From Snodgrassella sp. (lineage in GTDB: Bacteria > Pseudomonadota > Gammaproteobacteria > Burkholderiales > Neisseriaceae), in contig JAGGIK010000015.1 of assembly GCA_024103515.1 (NCBI GenBank), forward strand, positions 1 through 34,923: 34,923 bases of DNA. The letters are read 5' to 3'. Below are positions 1 through 11,008 of this stretch, piece by piece (within the stretch, counting starts at the first letter, position 1; the number at the start of each line of letters is the position of its first letter). The notes under the pieces are model-generated. The model saw only the letters and a program-made list of their open reading frames with translations. It did not search any database and had not been told where the DNA came from. Both the position numbers and the translations under genes were made by a program.

Positions 1-66
1 TTCAGACATTTTTTTCATAATTAAATCCCCTTTACTTTTATCATAGAGAATTTTCTACTTTTTTGC

Positions 67-89
67 TGTACTATTTTAGGGGATAGTTA
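67..89. repeat. Solo IS-end-like sequence
   Basis: The reverse complement of these 23 bases matches 20502-20524, the left end of the IS3-family remnant, at 22 of 23 positions. Both contain the core TAACTATCCCCTAAAAT. The orientation implies that the parent element lay toward the left edge of the window, but bases 1-66 show no transposase sequence. It is probably a leftover terminal inverted repeat. The remaining bases up to the groEL terminator hold nothing else I can recognise. Confidence 0.5.
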
Positions 90-172
90 CACCATTGATT
101 ATCCATTAATTTCCAAATACTTAACGATATTTTAGCAAAGAAATTTCCAATATATATATTTAGACAAAATAA

Positions 173-201
173 AAAACCGGATACCTAAAGTATCCGGTTT
201 T
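173..201 (-). terminator. Rho-independent terminator of groEL
   Basis: A perfect inverted repeat with 12-base arms (AAAACCGGATAC and its complement) and a 5-base loop lies just past the groEL stop codon. On the minus strand it is followed by a T-rich run. This is a standard intrinsic terminator for the groES-groEL transcript. Confidence 0.9.
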
Positions 202-229
202 AAGCAGTTTATTGAAAGCTTAAGCAGTA

Positions 230-1885
<1,656 letters not shown>

Positions 1886-1940
1886 CTAATTTATTAATAA
1901 TTAAATATTTACAATCACTTAAATAACTGGAATAAATAAT

Positions 1941-2228
1941 TTATTCAACGATGCCGAAGATGTCTTCTTCGCGCATTACCAGTAGCTCTTCACCGTCCAC
2001 TTTAACAGTCTGGCCACTGTATTTACCAAAAATCACTTTATCGCCAACTTTAACATCCAATGCCTGACGATCACCGTTTTCTAACAGTTTACCATTACCC
2101 ACAGCCAAAACTTCCCCCATATCAGGTTTTTCAGCAGCAGAACCAGGCAATACAATACCAGAAGCAGTTTTCTCTTCAGCTTCTAGACGTTTAACGACAA
2201 CGCGGTCATTTAAAGGACGAATAGTCAT
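1941..2228 (-). CDS. groES: Co-chaperonin GroES (Hsp10)
   Basis: This is the 95-residue lid of the GroEL folding chamber. It begins [14 protein letters not shown], the conserved first beta strand of the family, and carries the [11 protein letters not shown] strand and the [11 protein letters not shown]-terminus. The central mobile loop is the segment around residues 17-32 ([17 protein letters not shown]), which docks onto GroEL. A GGAGAAG ribosome site sits at good spacing before the ATG. It is the first gene of the groES-groEL operon, and a heat-shock-type promoter lies about 100 bases upstream (2327-2353). Confidence 0.97.
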   Translation of the reverse strand: MTIRPLNDRVVVKRLEAEEKTASGIVLPGSAAEKPDMGEVLAVGNGKLLENGDRQALDVKVGDKVIFGKYSGQTVKVDGEELLVMREEDIFGIVE

Positions 2229-2326
2229 AATATCTTCTCCACATCTTCTGTGCTATCAAGCACAATAAAATTGGTAAATACAAACCCACAAACCACGTGG
2301 GACATAAAAATTGTTTCGGTAGATAA

Positions 2327-2353
2327 AGTATGGATAGACCACCACAATTCAAG
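2327..2353 (-). promoter_or_regulatory. Probable sigma-32 (RpoH) promoter of groES-groEL
   Basis: Read on the minus strand, CTTGAAT (2353-2347) and CCATACT (2333-2327) are separated by 13 bases. This resembles the RpoH consensus CTTGAA, 13-17 bases, CCCCATnT. The position, about 100 bases before groES, fits heat-shock control of this operon. No CIRCE inverted repeat for HrcA is visible here. The assignment is from motif likeness only. Confidence 0.6.
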
Positions 2354-2573
2354 AGGAAAACAAATAATTTTTTTCTCTTTTCTTATCAACACTTAGCAAA
2401 ATTAAAGAAAAATTATTTTATTAACAGTATTTCTGTGGTAAATCACATTTTCTTCTTTGTTAACCAAATAACAAATAAAACAGCAGATTAAACAACCTCA
2501 ACACTATTTACATTTAATCGGTCAAAAGCAAACTTAATGACAAATATTTATCCAAGAAACACTGGCACAGACA

Positions 2574-2608
2574 CCAAGAATAAAAATAATGATATTTTTT
2601 ATTCTTGG
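2574..2608 (-). terminator. Possible terminator downstream of the rpoE-like gene
   Basis: An inverted repeat with 13-base arms, CCAAGAATAAAAA and its complement, and a 9-base loop lies about 140 bases past the stop codon of the sigma-factor gene. The stem is AT-rich and the A/T runs are within the arms, so it could work in either direction, but it is weaker than the other terminators in the window. Confidence 0.4.
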
Positions 2609-2748
2609 CAAGCAGAGTAGTTATAAAGAACACAAAAGCAAAAGGAACCTGAGTGATCAAAATATAAGTGATCACAACACATCATAACACACTTTATCGC
2701 TCGCCAATATTTGAGTCATCTAATTTTGAAACATTACCATACACATGA

Positions 2749-3351
2749 TTAGATCTTTTCCTGACCAAAATGGTGTTTTAGGTGCACCGAAATCATTTCA
2801 CGGGCACGAGAGATACGCGAACGCACAGTACCGATCGGACATTGTTGCCTGCAAGCAATCTCCTCATAGGACAAACCTTCAATTTCACATAACAAAATAG
2901 ATTCACGTAAACATGCAGGCAATTGCTTAATAGTTGAATCCAACATATCTAGCAACTCCCGATTGAGTAAATACATTTCAGGGGTTTTAAAATCAGACAA
3001 TAAATCCATTACTGCCATGGCTTCACCATCATCGTCAATAAAATCACTGATCACAGCCAAATGGCGACTATTAACCCTATGCATTGTTCTTGCTGTATTT
3101 TTACCAATACAACAGAGCCATGTGTAAAACTGACTCTCACCTCTAAATTGTGGCAATGACCTGTATGCTTTAAGTAAAGTTTCTTGCATTACATCCTGTG
3201 CGGACTGTTCATCATGTGTACAACGATGGAGGAAATGAATTAATCGGTGCTCATAACGTCGTACCAACTGATCAAAAACCTGCTTATCGCCTTGTTTCGC
3301 CTTGCTAATCAACACTTGTTCCTCTGCGAGATTACTCAACCTTTCTTGCAT
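2749..3351 (-). CDS. rpoE: ECF sigma factor, RpoE (sigma-24) type
   Basis: This is an extracytoplasmic-function sigma factor that redirects RNA polymerase, in relatives usually in answer to envelope or oxidative stress. The 200 residues fit the family. Region 2 lies at about 25-95 with QDVMQETLLKAYRSLPQFRG and the promoter-melting segment FYTWLCCIGKNTA. Region 4 lies at about 140-190 with LSYEEIACRQQCPIGTVRSRISRARE, the helix-turn-helix that reads the -35 element and a close likeness of E. coli RpoE. AGGAGAAAG precedes the ATG. No rseA/mseR-type anti-sigma gene follows, which is unusual. A TTGAT-ACA-ATCAA inverted repeat (3381-3393) lies in its leader. The family call is secure. The exact stimulus is unknown. 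Confidence 0.9.
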   Translation of the reverse strand: MQERLSNLAEEQVLISKAKQGDKQVFDQLVRRYEHRLIHFLHRCTHDEQSAQDVMQETLLKAYRSLPQFRGESQFYTWLCCIGKNTARTMHRVNSRHLAVISDFIDDDGEAMAVMDLLSDFKTPEMYLLNRELLDMLDSTIKQLPACLRESILLCEIEGLSYEEIACRQQCPIGTVRSRISRAREMISVHLKHHFGQEKI

Positions 3352-3380
3352 ATTTCTTTCTCCTCTTAAATATTAACCCC

Positions 3381-3393
3381 TTGATACAATCAA
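3381..3393. promoter_or_regulatory. Short inverted repeat in the rpoE leader
   Basis: TTGAT and ATCAA are separated by ACA, about 30 bases upstream of the sigma-factor start codon and next to its ribosome binding site. Its size and place would suit an operator or a small leader hairpin. No regulator can be named. Confidence 0.25.
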
Positions 3394-3473
3394 CAGATAA
3401 TTTCAATAAATATGGATAAGCAATACATAATCAGGCAAATTTAAAATTATTTTGTAGACTTTTTATAAGTTTT

Positions 3474-3990
3474 ATCCAGTCATCAGCCACCCTTAATGTC
3501 AATTATTACCGCAACTATATTTAAGTTACACAAAACCAATCTCTTGGCACGCAAAAGGCAAAATTTTTGCTCTAGTAAAAAATTCTTCACATTTAATGAA
3601 ATCCACACAGCTTTGTCTTATCGTTAGCTCTTCTAAATCCTCTAGCTTTGTTGGTCTTAATTTCAGTTAAATCAAACCACGTTTTAATACATAAAATACC
3701 AACACCACCCATCCTTTGACTGCATTCACAGCCAATAAAGCCAACCATAAACAGTGCAAAGTAACATTTCGCCTCACGTCAAAATTTACAATTATAATAC
3801 AACAATTTAATTTCAAACTGAGACCATTTTGCACTAATCTTGTTTTCAATCAAAAATTGTGCAAATACATAAAAGAAAACCACACATGCAGGTAAAAATT
3901 ATGCTGCCTTATAATCAACAGTGAATGCCGTTAACATCTGCTTAATTCCATTTTCGCCACACCAGTTTCAGTAAACACTGCTATTTAATT
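3474..3990 (-). pseudogene. Decayed second copy of the 3' half of tilS
   Basis: This stretch aligns by eye along its length with the intact tilS gene at about 5194-5735, same strand. Anchors in order are ATCCAG (3474 and 5194), the region around TTCACATTT (about 3585 and 5330), GCCAACCAT (3740 and 5485), AATTTACAA-TATAATACAA (about 3783 and 5530), GAGACCATT (about 3820 and 5568) and TCGCCACAC (about 3955 and 5701). A 60-residue open frame inside it (3667-3849) still encodes WLALL plus flanking residues matching Til[12 protein letters not shown]. Frameshifts and stop codons are scattered throughout, and the 5' half (PP-loop) is absent. It therefore cannot make a working enzyme. Similarity is roughly 60 percent by eye, so the copy is old or came from a diverged paralogue. 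Confidence 0.8.
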
Positions 3991-5159
3991 TTTGCTACTC
4001 TAAAATATTTAAATAACTTGATTCAAGCATAAATATATATAAATTTCTTACTGCCCTAAACTAATAAAGCTTCAACCAAATTCATTTTAAAAATTATTTA
4101 AAAAAGAATTTATATTAATATATATTTTAAGCATTACTGAAACTAAAAAACCGGCAAAAACAACAATCATAAATTTATATTTACTGGAGTAGTTTTTAAC
4201 ACTTTAACTACCCCCTGTTTGAATTTATTCACAAAAAAATTTTTGGTTAATAACACCGTTGTTAATGAGAGTCTTAATTCAAAGAAAACAATAATCTCAA
4301 AAGTTAATAATATACTTTTTATAAATGCCTAATAGTTAGCCACTCTTCGGTAACATTCCCTGCATATGCCAGATTATTAAACAAATATAAATCTAACATT
4401 TCAGTTCGATAGATACGGTTAAATTATTCAATATAACCGTTTTGACTAGAGGCTAGTGGAATTAATGTATTCCAAAGTGACACCAAGTGATTTTGCCCAA
4501 TTAATGAATGTTCTTCCGGTAATTTCCACCCCATTATTCACGCGTATTGTAATGGATAATCATGATATTCAATCAGATAATGAAGGTAACAAATCACTCT
4601 TTCGTCATTCAACTAATTGCCATATCAATACTTAACACTGCACAATTAAAGCCATCAATAATATTAAACATTCTAGAATGCAGCGGCCACGTATAAAATT
4701 CATTTCCCCGCATTCACCTACTTTATTCGATACCGATTGCTTTAGCTGCATAGTAGAATACATTATTTACACTATACCCTGAAATTAAACTTTAATATGC
4801 AATTTACCTGCTAAATACGTTTATCATTGCACTAATAATCTGGTTTTTGGATAGACAGCTGTGTAATATTTTGCCTAATCAAAAAAATTTATTTGAGATA
4901 CAAAAAATGTTCTCATCTTTCAAAAAAGGAATATGGAAATTTGGAATTTCAGTATCGCCAAAAATTCTAGTTTAGCTCATACAAATCATAAACGAGTCTT
5001 AATATCACTGTATTTTCACAGTTTTCTAAACTAAAATAATTTTAAAAGATTTTATTATGATCAAATTAAAAAGAGTAAGCTAAAAACTCTTGCCGTTAAA
5101 CTATGTCGCAGACAAAAATAAACTAATGCAAATATAAATTTAAAATATCAAAGATGACC
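3991..5159. other. Non-coding stretch around the IS remnant
   Basis: Apart from the IS3-family remnant described separately, this AT-rich stretch before tilS shows no gene I can support. A 22-codon open frame begins at 4908 (MFSSFKKGIWKFGI...) after a weak purine-rich site, but nothing else supports it. No clear tilS terminator is visible. Confidence 0.5.
4208..4760 (-). mobile_element. Degenerate IS3-family (IS407-like) remnant
   Basis: On the minus strand this encodes broken pieces of an orfB (DDE integrase-core) transposase: a segment like FNIIDGFN-CAVLSIDM near 4640-4700, then RVNNGVEITGRTFINWAKSLGV near 4480-4560, and a segment matching NGYIERFNRTYRTEMLDLYLFNNL near 4370-4440. Stops and frameshifts interrupt it. 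The same blocks occur in the longer remnant at 20502-21706. TAACTACCCCCT at about 4208 resembles that element's end and sits where the right end of a minus-strand copy should be. It lies just beyond the tilS remnant and may have been inserted into it. Confidence 0.75.
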
Positions 5160-6488
5160 TTAGAAATATTTAGGGAGACTAGTGACAAGTGGCATCCAGC
5201 CCTCGGGCACACCCAAGTCAGTTGCCACCACAACATTAGTCACAGCAATGCACTCATTTTCTGTATTACACAATACTGGCCAAATACACCGTAAAAAAGG
5301 TGGAATTTTGTACTCTTGTAATAATTTTTTCACATTTTTGTGCAGACCACGCAACGCTATCTTATCATTGCCATTAACTGCTCGTACAATCCAATCGGGC
5401 TGAATATCGGCCAAACCAAACTGGTTTCTGACCCATTGTATTTGATTTTCAGACATCATTTGTTTGTTTTCTACTGGCAACAATGCCAACCATGGCCATT
5501 GCTGGGTAATATTATGTCGATGAATCCATAATTTACAACTATAATACAAAACCTTACCTTCAGGCAGAGACCATTCTGCACCAATCTTATTCGCATACAG
5601 CTGTCGTGCAAACTCATCTAAAGCCACAGACGAAGACAAACCTAGATCATGCTTATGCGCAAACAATCGCAGCTGTTGCTTACGTCTTGTTTCACTTAAT
5701 TCTCGCCACACAGGTATTTGGAAACCTTGTTGCGGTGAATATACTTTTAGCCAGTCCTCCGCTGCTACCTCTTCTACGATAGAGAGTTCATCCTGCAAGC
5801 GTATAATCGCTGCTTCTACTTGATTGTCCAGATGTGGTACCCGTTCGCGCCAGTGTGGCAAACCGGTTAAACGCAGCCAATTACGCAAAAAAGCCGTATC
5901 CGTATTGCTGTCGTCTTCTATATACGGCAGATCCCAAGCATCTGCATAGGCCAGTAAATCATTTCTTAAAAATGGTAATAATGGGCGCCACAGAATACAG
6001 TGCTTAGTTAAAATACGCTGTGCAGGCATAGCGGCCAAAGCACGTAATCCCCCGCCTCGCAATGCCCCCAGAAAAAAAGTTTCGATCTGATCGTTTAAAT
6101 GGTGTGCCAGCACAACTGCATCGGCCGGATACTCACTATAGACCTGATACCGAGCTTTACGAGCAGCGGCTTCCACTCCGTCCCCTTTAGCCTTTACCCT
6201 CACCCTTACCGAGCGAAAAGGCACAGACCAGTTGTTACATAATTGCTGACAAAAATCCTGCCATTGATCAGCATATTGACTTAACCCATGATGTACATGT
6301 ATAGCTGATAAATCAATTGGTAACATAGAACGTAATTGCGCCAAAAGGTGTAATAACACCACCGAATCCAAACCACCACTAAGACCTACAGCCAAAACAC
6401 AACGGTCAGCCATTGTGGCTGACCATTGCTGAGCAATACTTTGAGTTAAACGAGTGGTAATACTATTTACTGCTGCTGAACTGTCCAT
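5160..6488 (-). CDS. tilS: tRNA(Ile)-lysidine synthase TilS
   Basis: TilS attaches lysine to C34 of the CAU-anticodon tRNA-Ile, changing it to read AUA codons; this is essential in most bacteria. The 442 residues show the N-type ATP pyrophosphatase PP-loop SGGLDS at 37-42, HVHHGLS at 64-70, and the [21 protein letters not shown] core near 125-148. The rest is the usual substrate-binding and C-terminal domains. The chosen ATG overlaps the end of accA by 26 bases. An alternative ATG at 6413 ([14 protein letters not shown]) would remove the overlap and is equally plausible. Translation is probably coupled to accA. A decayed partial copy lies downstream at 3474-3990. Confidence 0.95.
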   Translation of the reverse strand: MDSSAAVNSITTRLTQSIAQQWSATMADRCVLAVGLSGGLDSVVLLHLLAQLRSMLPIDLSAIHVHHGLSQYADQWQDFCQQLCNNWSVPFRSVRVRVKAKGDGVEAAARKARYQVYSEYPADAVVLAHHLNDQIETFFLGALRGGGLRALAAMPAQRILTKHCILWRPLLPFLRNDLLAYADAWDLPYIEDDSNTDTAFLRNWLRLTGLPHWRERVPHLDNQVEAAIIRLQDELSIVEEVAAEDWLKVYSPQQGFQIPVWRELSETRRKQQLRLFAHKHDLGLSSSVALDEFARQLYANKIGAEWSLPEGKVLYYSCKLWIHRHNITQQWPWLALLPVENKQMMSENQIQWVRNQFGLADIQPDWIVRAVNGNDKIALRGLHKNVKKLLQEYKIPPFLRCIWPVLCNTENECIAVTNVVVATDLGVPEGWMPLVTSLPKYF

Positions 6489-7425
6489 AATTCATCAAAC
6501 GATCAAAACGACAAGTTAACAAATCATTTATTGGCTTACTCTTAGCCTCATGTAACTGAGACACAAGAACAGTTTTAACGCGCTGCATAATTTCTGGATA
6601 ATTACGGTGCGCTCCACCCAGCGGTTCTTCGATCACCTTGTCAATCAATTTCAGATCACGCAACCGTTTGGCCGTAATACCCAATGCCTGCGCTGCTTCT
6701 GGTGCTTTTTCCGCCGTCTTCCATAAAATCGAAGCACAACCTTCCGGTGAAATCACTGAATACGTCGAAAATTGCAACATATTGATATAATCGCCAACAG
6801 CAATTGCCAGTGCACCACCTGACCCGCCCTCTCCAATAATGGTACAGATAACGGGTACATGCAAACTGGCCAGTTCATATATATTACGTCCAATAGCTTC
6901 AGACTGACCTCGTTCTTCGGCACCGATACCCGGGTAGGCTCCCGGTGTATCAATAAAAGTCAGTACCGGAATCTGAAACTTTTCCGCCAGTTTCATCAGG
7001 CGCAATGCCTTGCGATAGCCTTCCGGCTTAGGCATGCCAAAATTACGACGAATTTTTTCCTTAGTGTCACGGCCTTTCTGATGACCGATGACCATAACCG
7101 TTTCACCATTAAACCGAGCTATACCACCAACGATGGCCGCATCATCGGCAAATGCACGATCACCATGCAACTCTTCAAAATCAGTACACAACGCTTCAAT
7201 ATAGTCTAAAGTGTAAGGTCGCTGTGCATGGCGAGATACCTGTGAAATTTGCACAGGAGTCAGCTTAGAAAATAGATTTTTAGTTAAATCATCGCTTTTC
7301 TTTTTCAAGCGCGAGATTTCTTCGGAAATATCTACAGCCGATTCATCTTGTACAAAGCGAAGTTCATCAATTTTTTGTACCAATTCAGCTATAGGTTGTT
7401 CAAAATCCAAAAAAATCTGTTTCAT
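6463..7425 (-). CDS. accA: Acetyl-CoA carboxylase carboxyltransferase subunit alpha
   Basis: AccA pairs with AccD to form the carboxyltransferase that moves CO2 from biotin to acetyl-CoA, giving malonyl-CoA for fatty acid synthesis. The 320-residue length is typical. The N-terminal helix (about 1-50) is followed by the crotonase-like core with [73 protein letters not shown] and the oxyanion-hole segment [12 protein letters not shown]. The ending ([10 protein letters not shown]) is also typical. It is the upstream gene of an accA-tilS unit with overlapping ends. Its ATG begins [12 protein letters not shown], a usual start. Confidence 0.97.
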   Translation of the reverse strand: MKQIFLDFEQPIAELVQKIDELRFVQDESAVDISEEISRLKKKSDDLTKNLFSKLTPVQISQVSRHAQRPYTLDYIEALCTDFEELHGDRAFADDAAIVGGIARFNGETVMVIGHQKGRDTKEKIRRNFGMPKPEGYRKALRLMKLAEKFQIPVLTFIDTPGAYPGIGAEERGQSEAIGRNIYELASLHVPVICTIIGEGGSGGALAIAVGDYINMLQFSTYSVISPEGCASILWKTAEKAPEAAQALGITAKRLRDLKLIDKVIEEPLGGAHRNYPEIMQRVKTVLVSQLHEAKSKPINDLLTCRFDRLMNYGQFSSSK

Positions 7426-7997
7426 TGTTTAAAATTCCGCAAAAACATTTGGCTACTATAATACGCTAAGAATAGAAGCTATGCAGCTCCAAAATCACAC
7501 AAGCTTATCAATAGCAACAAACTAATCACAACTAACAAGCTGATTTATATAAAATAAATACATATTAACCTAATATTATTAACATATTTTATAACAAAAA
7601 AACAACGCTAACAAAGCTGACAGAGAACACCTAATATTTAAATGGTCAAATAGATATAACAAATATATAAATAAAAACTAAATTCAACCTTTAGTATCAA
7701 CTACCCCTCTACCGAATAATATAGAGTGACTAAGTAAATTAAATAACAATAAGATAGGTAAAATCGATCATTATTTGCAATATAAACGTTCCAGCACTGG
7801 TTTATTAAGTGCATAATTTCAAGCTTATCTTTCAGTAATGCTGTCTATTACATGCATTGTTGAAATCATTCCTTAACGGTAGAAATTACTCATTTTTTAC
7901 AGTCACCTGAGCAAATACTGTAATCAATATACATAAAAAACAAAATCCATCCCTTATTATAGACAAGAGATATAGCTATATCATTAAGAAAAGATAA
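7426..7997. other. AT-rich non-coding stretch upstream of accA
   Basis: About 570 bases upstream of accA, which must contain the accA promoter, show no gene. The perfect 14-base palindrome GATATAGCTATATC at 7969-7982 sits just before the IS481 remnant and could mark an element end. Nothing else stands out. Confidence 0.4.
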
Positions 7998-8720
7998 CTG
8001 TCCCTGCTTTGGCTAAACGCTTTATAGTCAGTCGTCCGACCATTTATAACCGGCTAAAAAGCCAGATTGTTGCTGTTTGTGCCTTTAACCAGTAAGAACA
8101 AACGTGATAAAACCATTTAGTTATAGTATTAAATGTCTGGTTAAAGTTGAAAAGTCCATTGAAAATAAATTAAGGCGACAAGTTACATGCGATACCCAAA
8201 TCTATCCAGGTGAAATGCTACGCGTTGATACCAAACATTTACCACTACTTAAACGAAACCCAATAAAAGACGCGAGAATATTTATTCGTTGGTATTGCTG
8301 ATTGTTCACGCGCGCTCTATACGGCCATTTACTCCGATAAATCCCAAATTAGCTCAGCACCATTTCGACCAAATGATGTGTCAGCCCAATGCCCGTATAC
8401 TATTGAATGCATTTATTCCGCTAACCGATGTAAATATCAAGGTACAGGTGAATATCTATTGGCTAAAACGTGTCATAACCATTGTATCAATTTAGAAATT
8501 CACCAAACCAGTCTGCCCTTAAACGAATGGGAAAGCGGAAAGAGTGATACAAACTTTGAATTAAGATGTGGCATGATCAGCAAATATTTAGCGATTCAAA
8601 AGATAGACAACAAAAGCTTAAGCGCTTTATTAATTTTTATAATACTATTAAACCGCATAAAGCGATTTTGGGGAACACGCCTTATGGGTTTTAGGGGATG
8701 ATTTTAATCATGAAGTATAA
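7998..8720 (+). pseudogene. Broken IS481-family transposase
   Basis: Pieces of one integrase-core transposase can be read by switching frames. There is an N-terminal helix-turn-helix (LAKRFIVSRPTIYNRL, from 7998), then YPGEMLRVDTKHLPLLKRNPIKDAR (8200-8275), IADCSRALYTAIYSDKSQISSA (8285-8350), QCPYTIECIYS and YQGTGEYLLAKTCHNHCIN (8385-8490), and FINFYNTIKPHKA with a terminal DYFNHEV-like end (8620-8720). The catalytic Asp positions are partly visible, but frameshifts and lost residues (ANRCKY where DNG is expected) make it inactive. I could not identify target-site duplications or terminal repeats. Confidence 0.8.
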
Positions 8721-8986
8721 ATAACCCGGTGTTTTCCTACATCCGCTAAGAGTTAACAAGTAATCATTCATCAATAAATATATTGTATAAACAACATGTT
8801 ATATTATAAAAGCAGACTAAATATATAAAATACCACAAAAAAATTAAACGATAAATAATTCATCAGCCAAACTTAAAACTTATTTAAGTATAATTAACTT
8901 TTTTCATTATTTCTTCAGATAGAGTTAATTCTTCCTTGAAACAGCCTTCATTAGCAGCAAAAGTACAACATCTGCGTATGAACAAC

Positions 8987-9016
8987 TTGCCAAGACAGTA
9001 TTTTACCCACTAAAAT
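8987..9016 (+). promoter_or_regulatory. Candidate sigma-70 promoter of the rpsP operon
   Basis: TTGCCA (8987-8992) and TAAAAT (9011-9016) are separated by 18 bases and lie about 60 bases before the rpsP start. The rest of 8721-9077 holds no gene. The call is from motif likeness and place only. Confidence 0.4.
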
Positions 9017-9077
9017 TAGCGATTTTCTGTTACCCTGACAGATTAAAATACTTCGATTTTTCACTAAGGAATACATA

Positions 9078-9326
9078 ATGGTAGTTATTCGTTTGGCTCG
9101 CGGTGGTTCAAAACATCGCCCATTCTTTAATATAGTTGTAGCAGACTCTCGCAACCGTCGTGATGGTCGCTTCATCGAACGCGTAGGTTTCTACAATCCT
9201 GTTGCCAATGAAAAACAGGAGCGTGTACGCCTGAACGCAGATCGACTGAATCACTGGGTGGGTCAGGGCGCACAGCTTAGCGAAGCTGTCGCTAAGCTGG
9301 TTAAAGAACAGAAAGTTTCTGCTTAA
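9078..9326 (+). CDS. rpsP: 30S ribosomal protein S16
   Basis: S16 binds 16S rRNA early in small-subunit assembly. The 82 residues match the family from [41 protein letters not shown] to the [21 protein letters not shown] helix. AAGGAATACAT before the ATG supplies a ribosome site. It leads the classical rpsP-rimM-trmD-rplS operon, with rimM only 13 bases further on. Confidence 0.97.
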   Translation: MVVIRLARGGSKHRPFFNIVVADSRNRRDGRFIERVGFYNPVANEKQERVRLNADRLNHWVGQGAQLSEAVAKLVKEQKVSA

Positions 9327-9339
9327 TACAGTAAAAACA

Positions 9340-9852
9340 ATGAATATGACACAGCGCCAGTGGGTAGCAATGGGCTATATTAAAGGTGTATTTGGTGTTA
9401 AAGGCTGGGTAAAAATCCACCCTGATACCGAATATACAGATAGTCTACTGGATTTTCCGCAATGGCGGCTGAGCAAAGACGATCAGATACAGATCGTAAC
9501 CATAGCCGAAAACAAAATTAATGGCGACGAACTGCTGGTTAGATTTGAGGGAATAGCGGATCGTGATGCTGCGGCAAGACTGCGTGGTTCGACTATCGAA
9601 ATTGATCGTGCCTCGTTTGCCGATACTGAAGATGATGAATATTACTGGGCTGATTTAGTGGGTTTAACTGTTTACAATCGTGAACAACTAAATCTAGGCA
9701 CAATCAGCTCTCTGATGGATACTGGTGCCCATGATGTATTAGTAGTGGACGGCGAATATGGTCGTAAACTGATTCCTTTTGTTACACAATATATTGATGA
9801 AGTAAATTTAGCTCAGAAAAATATTCGTGTTGACTGGGGCAGTGACTATTAA
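9340..9852 (+). CDS. rimM: Ribosome maturation factor RimM
   Basis: RimM assists maturation of the 30S head by binding S19. The 170 residues show the N-terminal RimM domain starting MGYIKGVFGVKGWVKIHPDTE (the typical G-x-hydrophobic-GVKG pattern) and the C-terminal PRC-barrel with YYWADLVGLTVY and DTGAHDVLVVDG-x-RKLIPFV. Two start codons are possible, 9340 and 9346. No strong ribosome site is visible, so translation may lean on rpsP. Its stop shares one base with the trmD start (TAATG). Confidence 0.95.
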   Translation: MNMTQRQWVAMGYIKGVFGVKGWVKIHPDTEYTDSLLDFPQWRLSKDDQIQIVTIAENKINGDELLVRFEGIADRDAAARLRGSTIEIDRASFADTEDDEYYWADLVGLTVYNREQLNLGTISSLMDTGAHDVLVVDGEYGRKLIPFVTQYIDEVNLAQKNIRVDWGSDY

Positions 9853-10598
9853 TGCATATTCAGGCCATTACTCTATTTCCGGAAATGTTTACTGCCCTCA
9901 CCGGCTATGGCGTGACCGGAAGAGCATTACAACATGGACGATGGCAATTTACTGCCATCAACCCGCGTCAGTATGCCGATAACCCCTTGGGTTATATCGA
10001 TGATCGTCCTTTTGGTGGCGGCCCCGGTATGATTATGATGGCTCCACCATTACAATCTGCTATCGATGTAGCCAGAGATACTTGTCCACAAGGGAAACTG
10101 ATTTACATGAGTCCGCAGGGTAAACTACTTACTCATTCATTGGCGATCAGTTTGGCACAGGAATCAGCAATCATTGTTCTGTGCGGTCGGTATGAGGGAA
10201 TAGATGAACGCATCCTCACCAGTAATAAAATTACCGAAATCAGTATTGGTGACTTCGTCGTTTCGGGTGGAGAATTACCTGCTATGATGTTAATGGATGC
10301 AGTTATTAGACTCTTACCCGGTACACTCGGTGATAAACGCTCAGCAGTAGAAGATTCATTCGTTAATGGCTTACTTGATTGTCCACATTACACTCGTCCG
10401 GTTGAATTTCGTCAACAAACAGTCCCTGACGTATTGCGCAGTGGAAATCATGCTTTAATCGCGCAATGGCGACTAACTCAATCGCTCAGGCGCACTTTAA
10501 TACGTCGGCCAGATTTACTGATCGATCGTGTATTAACCCCAGAGGAATCCAGTCTCTTGCAAAAAATCAAACAAGAGGAACGGGAAATCCCATCATAA
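9852..10598 (+). CDS. trmD: tRNA (guanine-N1)-methyltransferase TrmD
   Basis: TrmD uses S-adenosylmethionine to methylate G37 next to the anticodon in tRNAs reading CNN codons, preventing frameshifts. The 248 residues contain the SPOUT trefoil-knot elements: ITLFPEMF at the start, [13 protein letters not shown] near 57-69, [13 protein letters not shown] near 113-125 and the knot loop [17 protein letters not shown] near 134-150. It overlaps rimM by one base, so translation is coupled, and is followed by rplS after 13 bases. Confidence 0.97.
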   Translation: MHIQAITLFPEMFTALTGYGVTGRALQHGRWQFTAINPRQYADNPLGYIDDRPFGGGPGMIMMAPPLQSAIDVARDTCPQGKLIYMSPQGKLLTHSLAISLAQESAIIVLCGRYEGIDERILTSNKITEISIGDFVVSGGELPAMMLMDAVIRLLPGTLGDKRSAVEDSFVNGLLDCPHYTRPVEFRQQTVPDVLRSGNHALIAQWRLTQSLRRTLIRRPDLLIDRVLTPEESSLLQKIKQEEREIPS

Positions 10599-10611
10599 TA
10601 GGAAATGTAAA

Positions 10612-10977
10612 ATGAACTTGATTCAACAATTAGAGCAAGAAGAAATAGCTCGCCTGAACAAAGAAATCCCTGCTTTTGCACCAGGTGATACCGTAGTTGT
10701 TTCAGTACGTGTAACCGAAGGTAGCCGTACTCGTTTACAAGCCTATGAAGGCATTGTAATCGCTCGCCGTAATCGTGGCCTGAACAGCAACTTCATCGTT
10801 CGTAAAATCTCTAGCGGTGAAGGTGTAGAACGTACATTCCAATTATACTCTCCAGCCGTTGAAAAAATCGAAGTTAAACGCCGTGGTGATGTACGTCGTG
10901 CTAAACTTTATTACCTACGTGGTCTGACTGGTAAAAAAGCCCGTATTCGCGAAAAATTGCCGGCCCGCAAAGCCTAA
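10612..10977 (+). CDS. rplS: 50S ribosomal protein L19
   Basis: L19 sits at the 30S-50S interface. The 121 residues match the family ([72 protein letters not shown]). AGGAAATGTAAA precedes the ATG. It is the last gene of the operon and is followed 31 bases later by a strong terminator. Confidence 0.97.
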   Translation: MNLIQQLEQEEIARLNKEIPAFAPGDTVVVSVRVTEGSRTRLQAYEGIVIARRNRGLNSNFIVRKISSGEGVERTFQLYSPAVEKIEVKRRGDVRRAKLYYLRGLTGKKARIREKLPARKA

Positions 10978-11008
10978 GCCAATCTCAGTTCAGCTATTCA
11001 TTAGCCTG

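Larger units (their letters stand above)
2229..2748. other. Intergenic region groES-rpoE without a gene
   Basis: About 520 bases lie between groES and the sigma factor gene, both on the minus strand. It contains the groES promoter and, at 2574-2608, an AT-rich hairpin with 13-base arms (CCAAGAATAAAAA and complement) that could end the sigma-factor transcript. GTGATCAC, a short palindrome, occurs near 2668. No open frame resembling an anti-sigma factor is visible, although that is what often follows rpoE. Confidence 0.6.

Noticed and set aside
2663-2690. GTGATCA repeated near 2655-2673 as a regulator site
   Set aside because: The copies are short and lie downstream of the sigma factor gene with no promoter nearby.
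3667-3849. 60-codon open frame taken as a small membrane protein
   Set aside because: It aligns with part of TilS (WLALL region) and lies within the longer tilS fossil, so it is a leftover open stretch.
4841-4852. TTTTGGATAGA, resembling the IS150-like left end
   Set aside because: The likeness stops after about 11 bases and no transposase sequence follows, so it may be chance.
8378-8701. 107-codon open frame upstream of rpsP
   Set aside because: It is a piece of the broken IS481 transposase and has no independent start signal.
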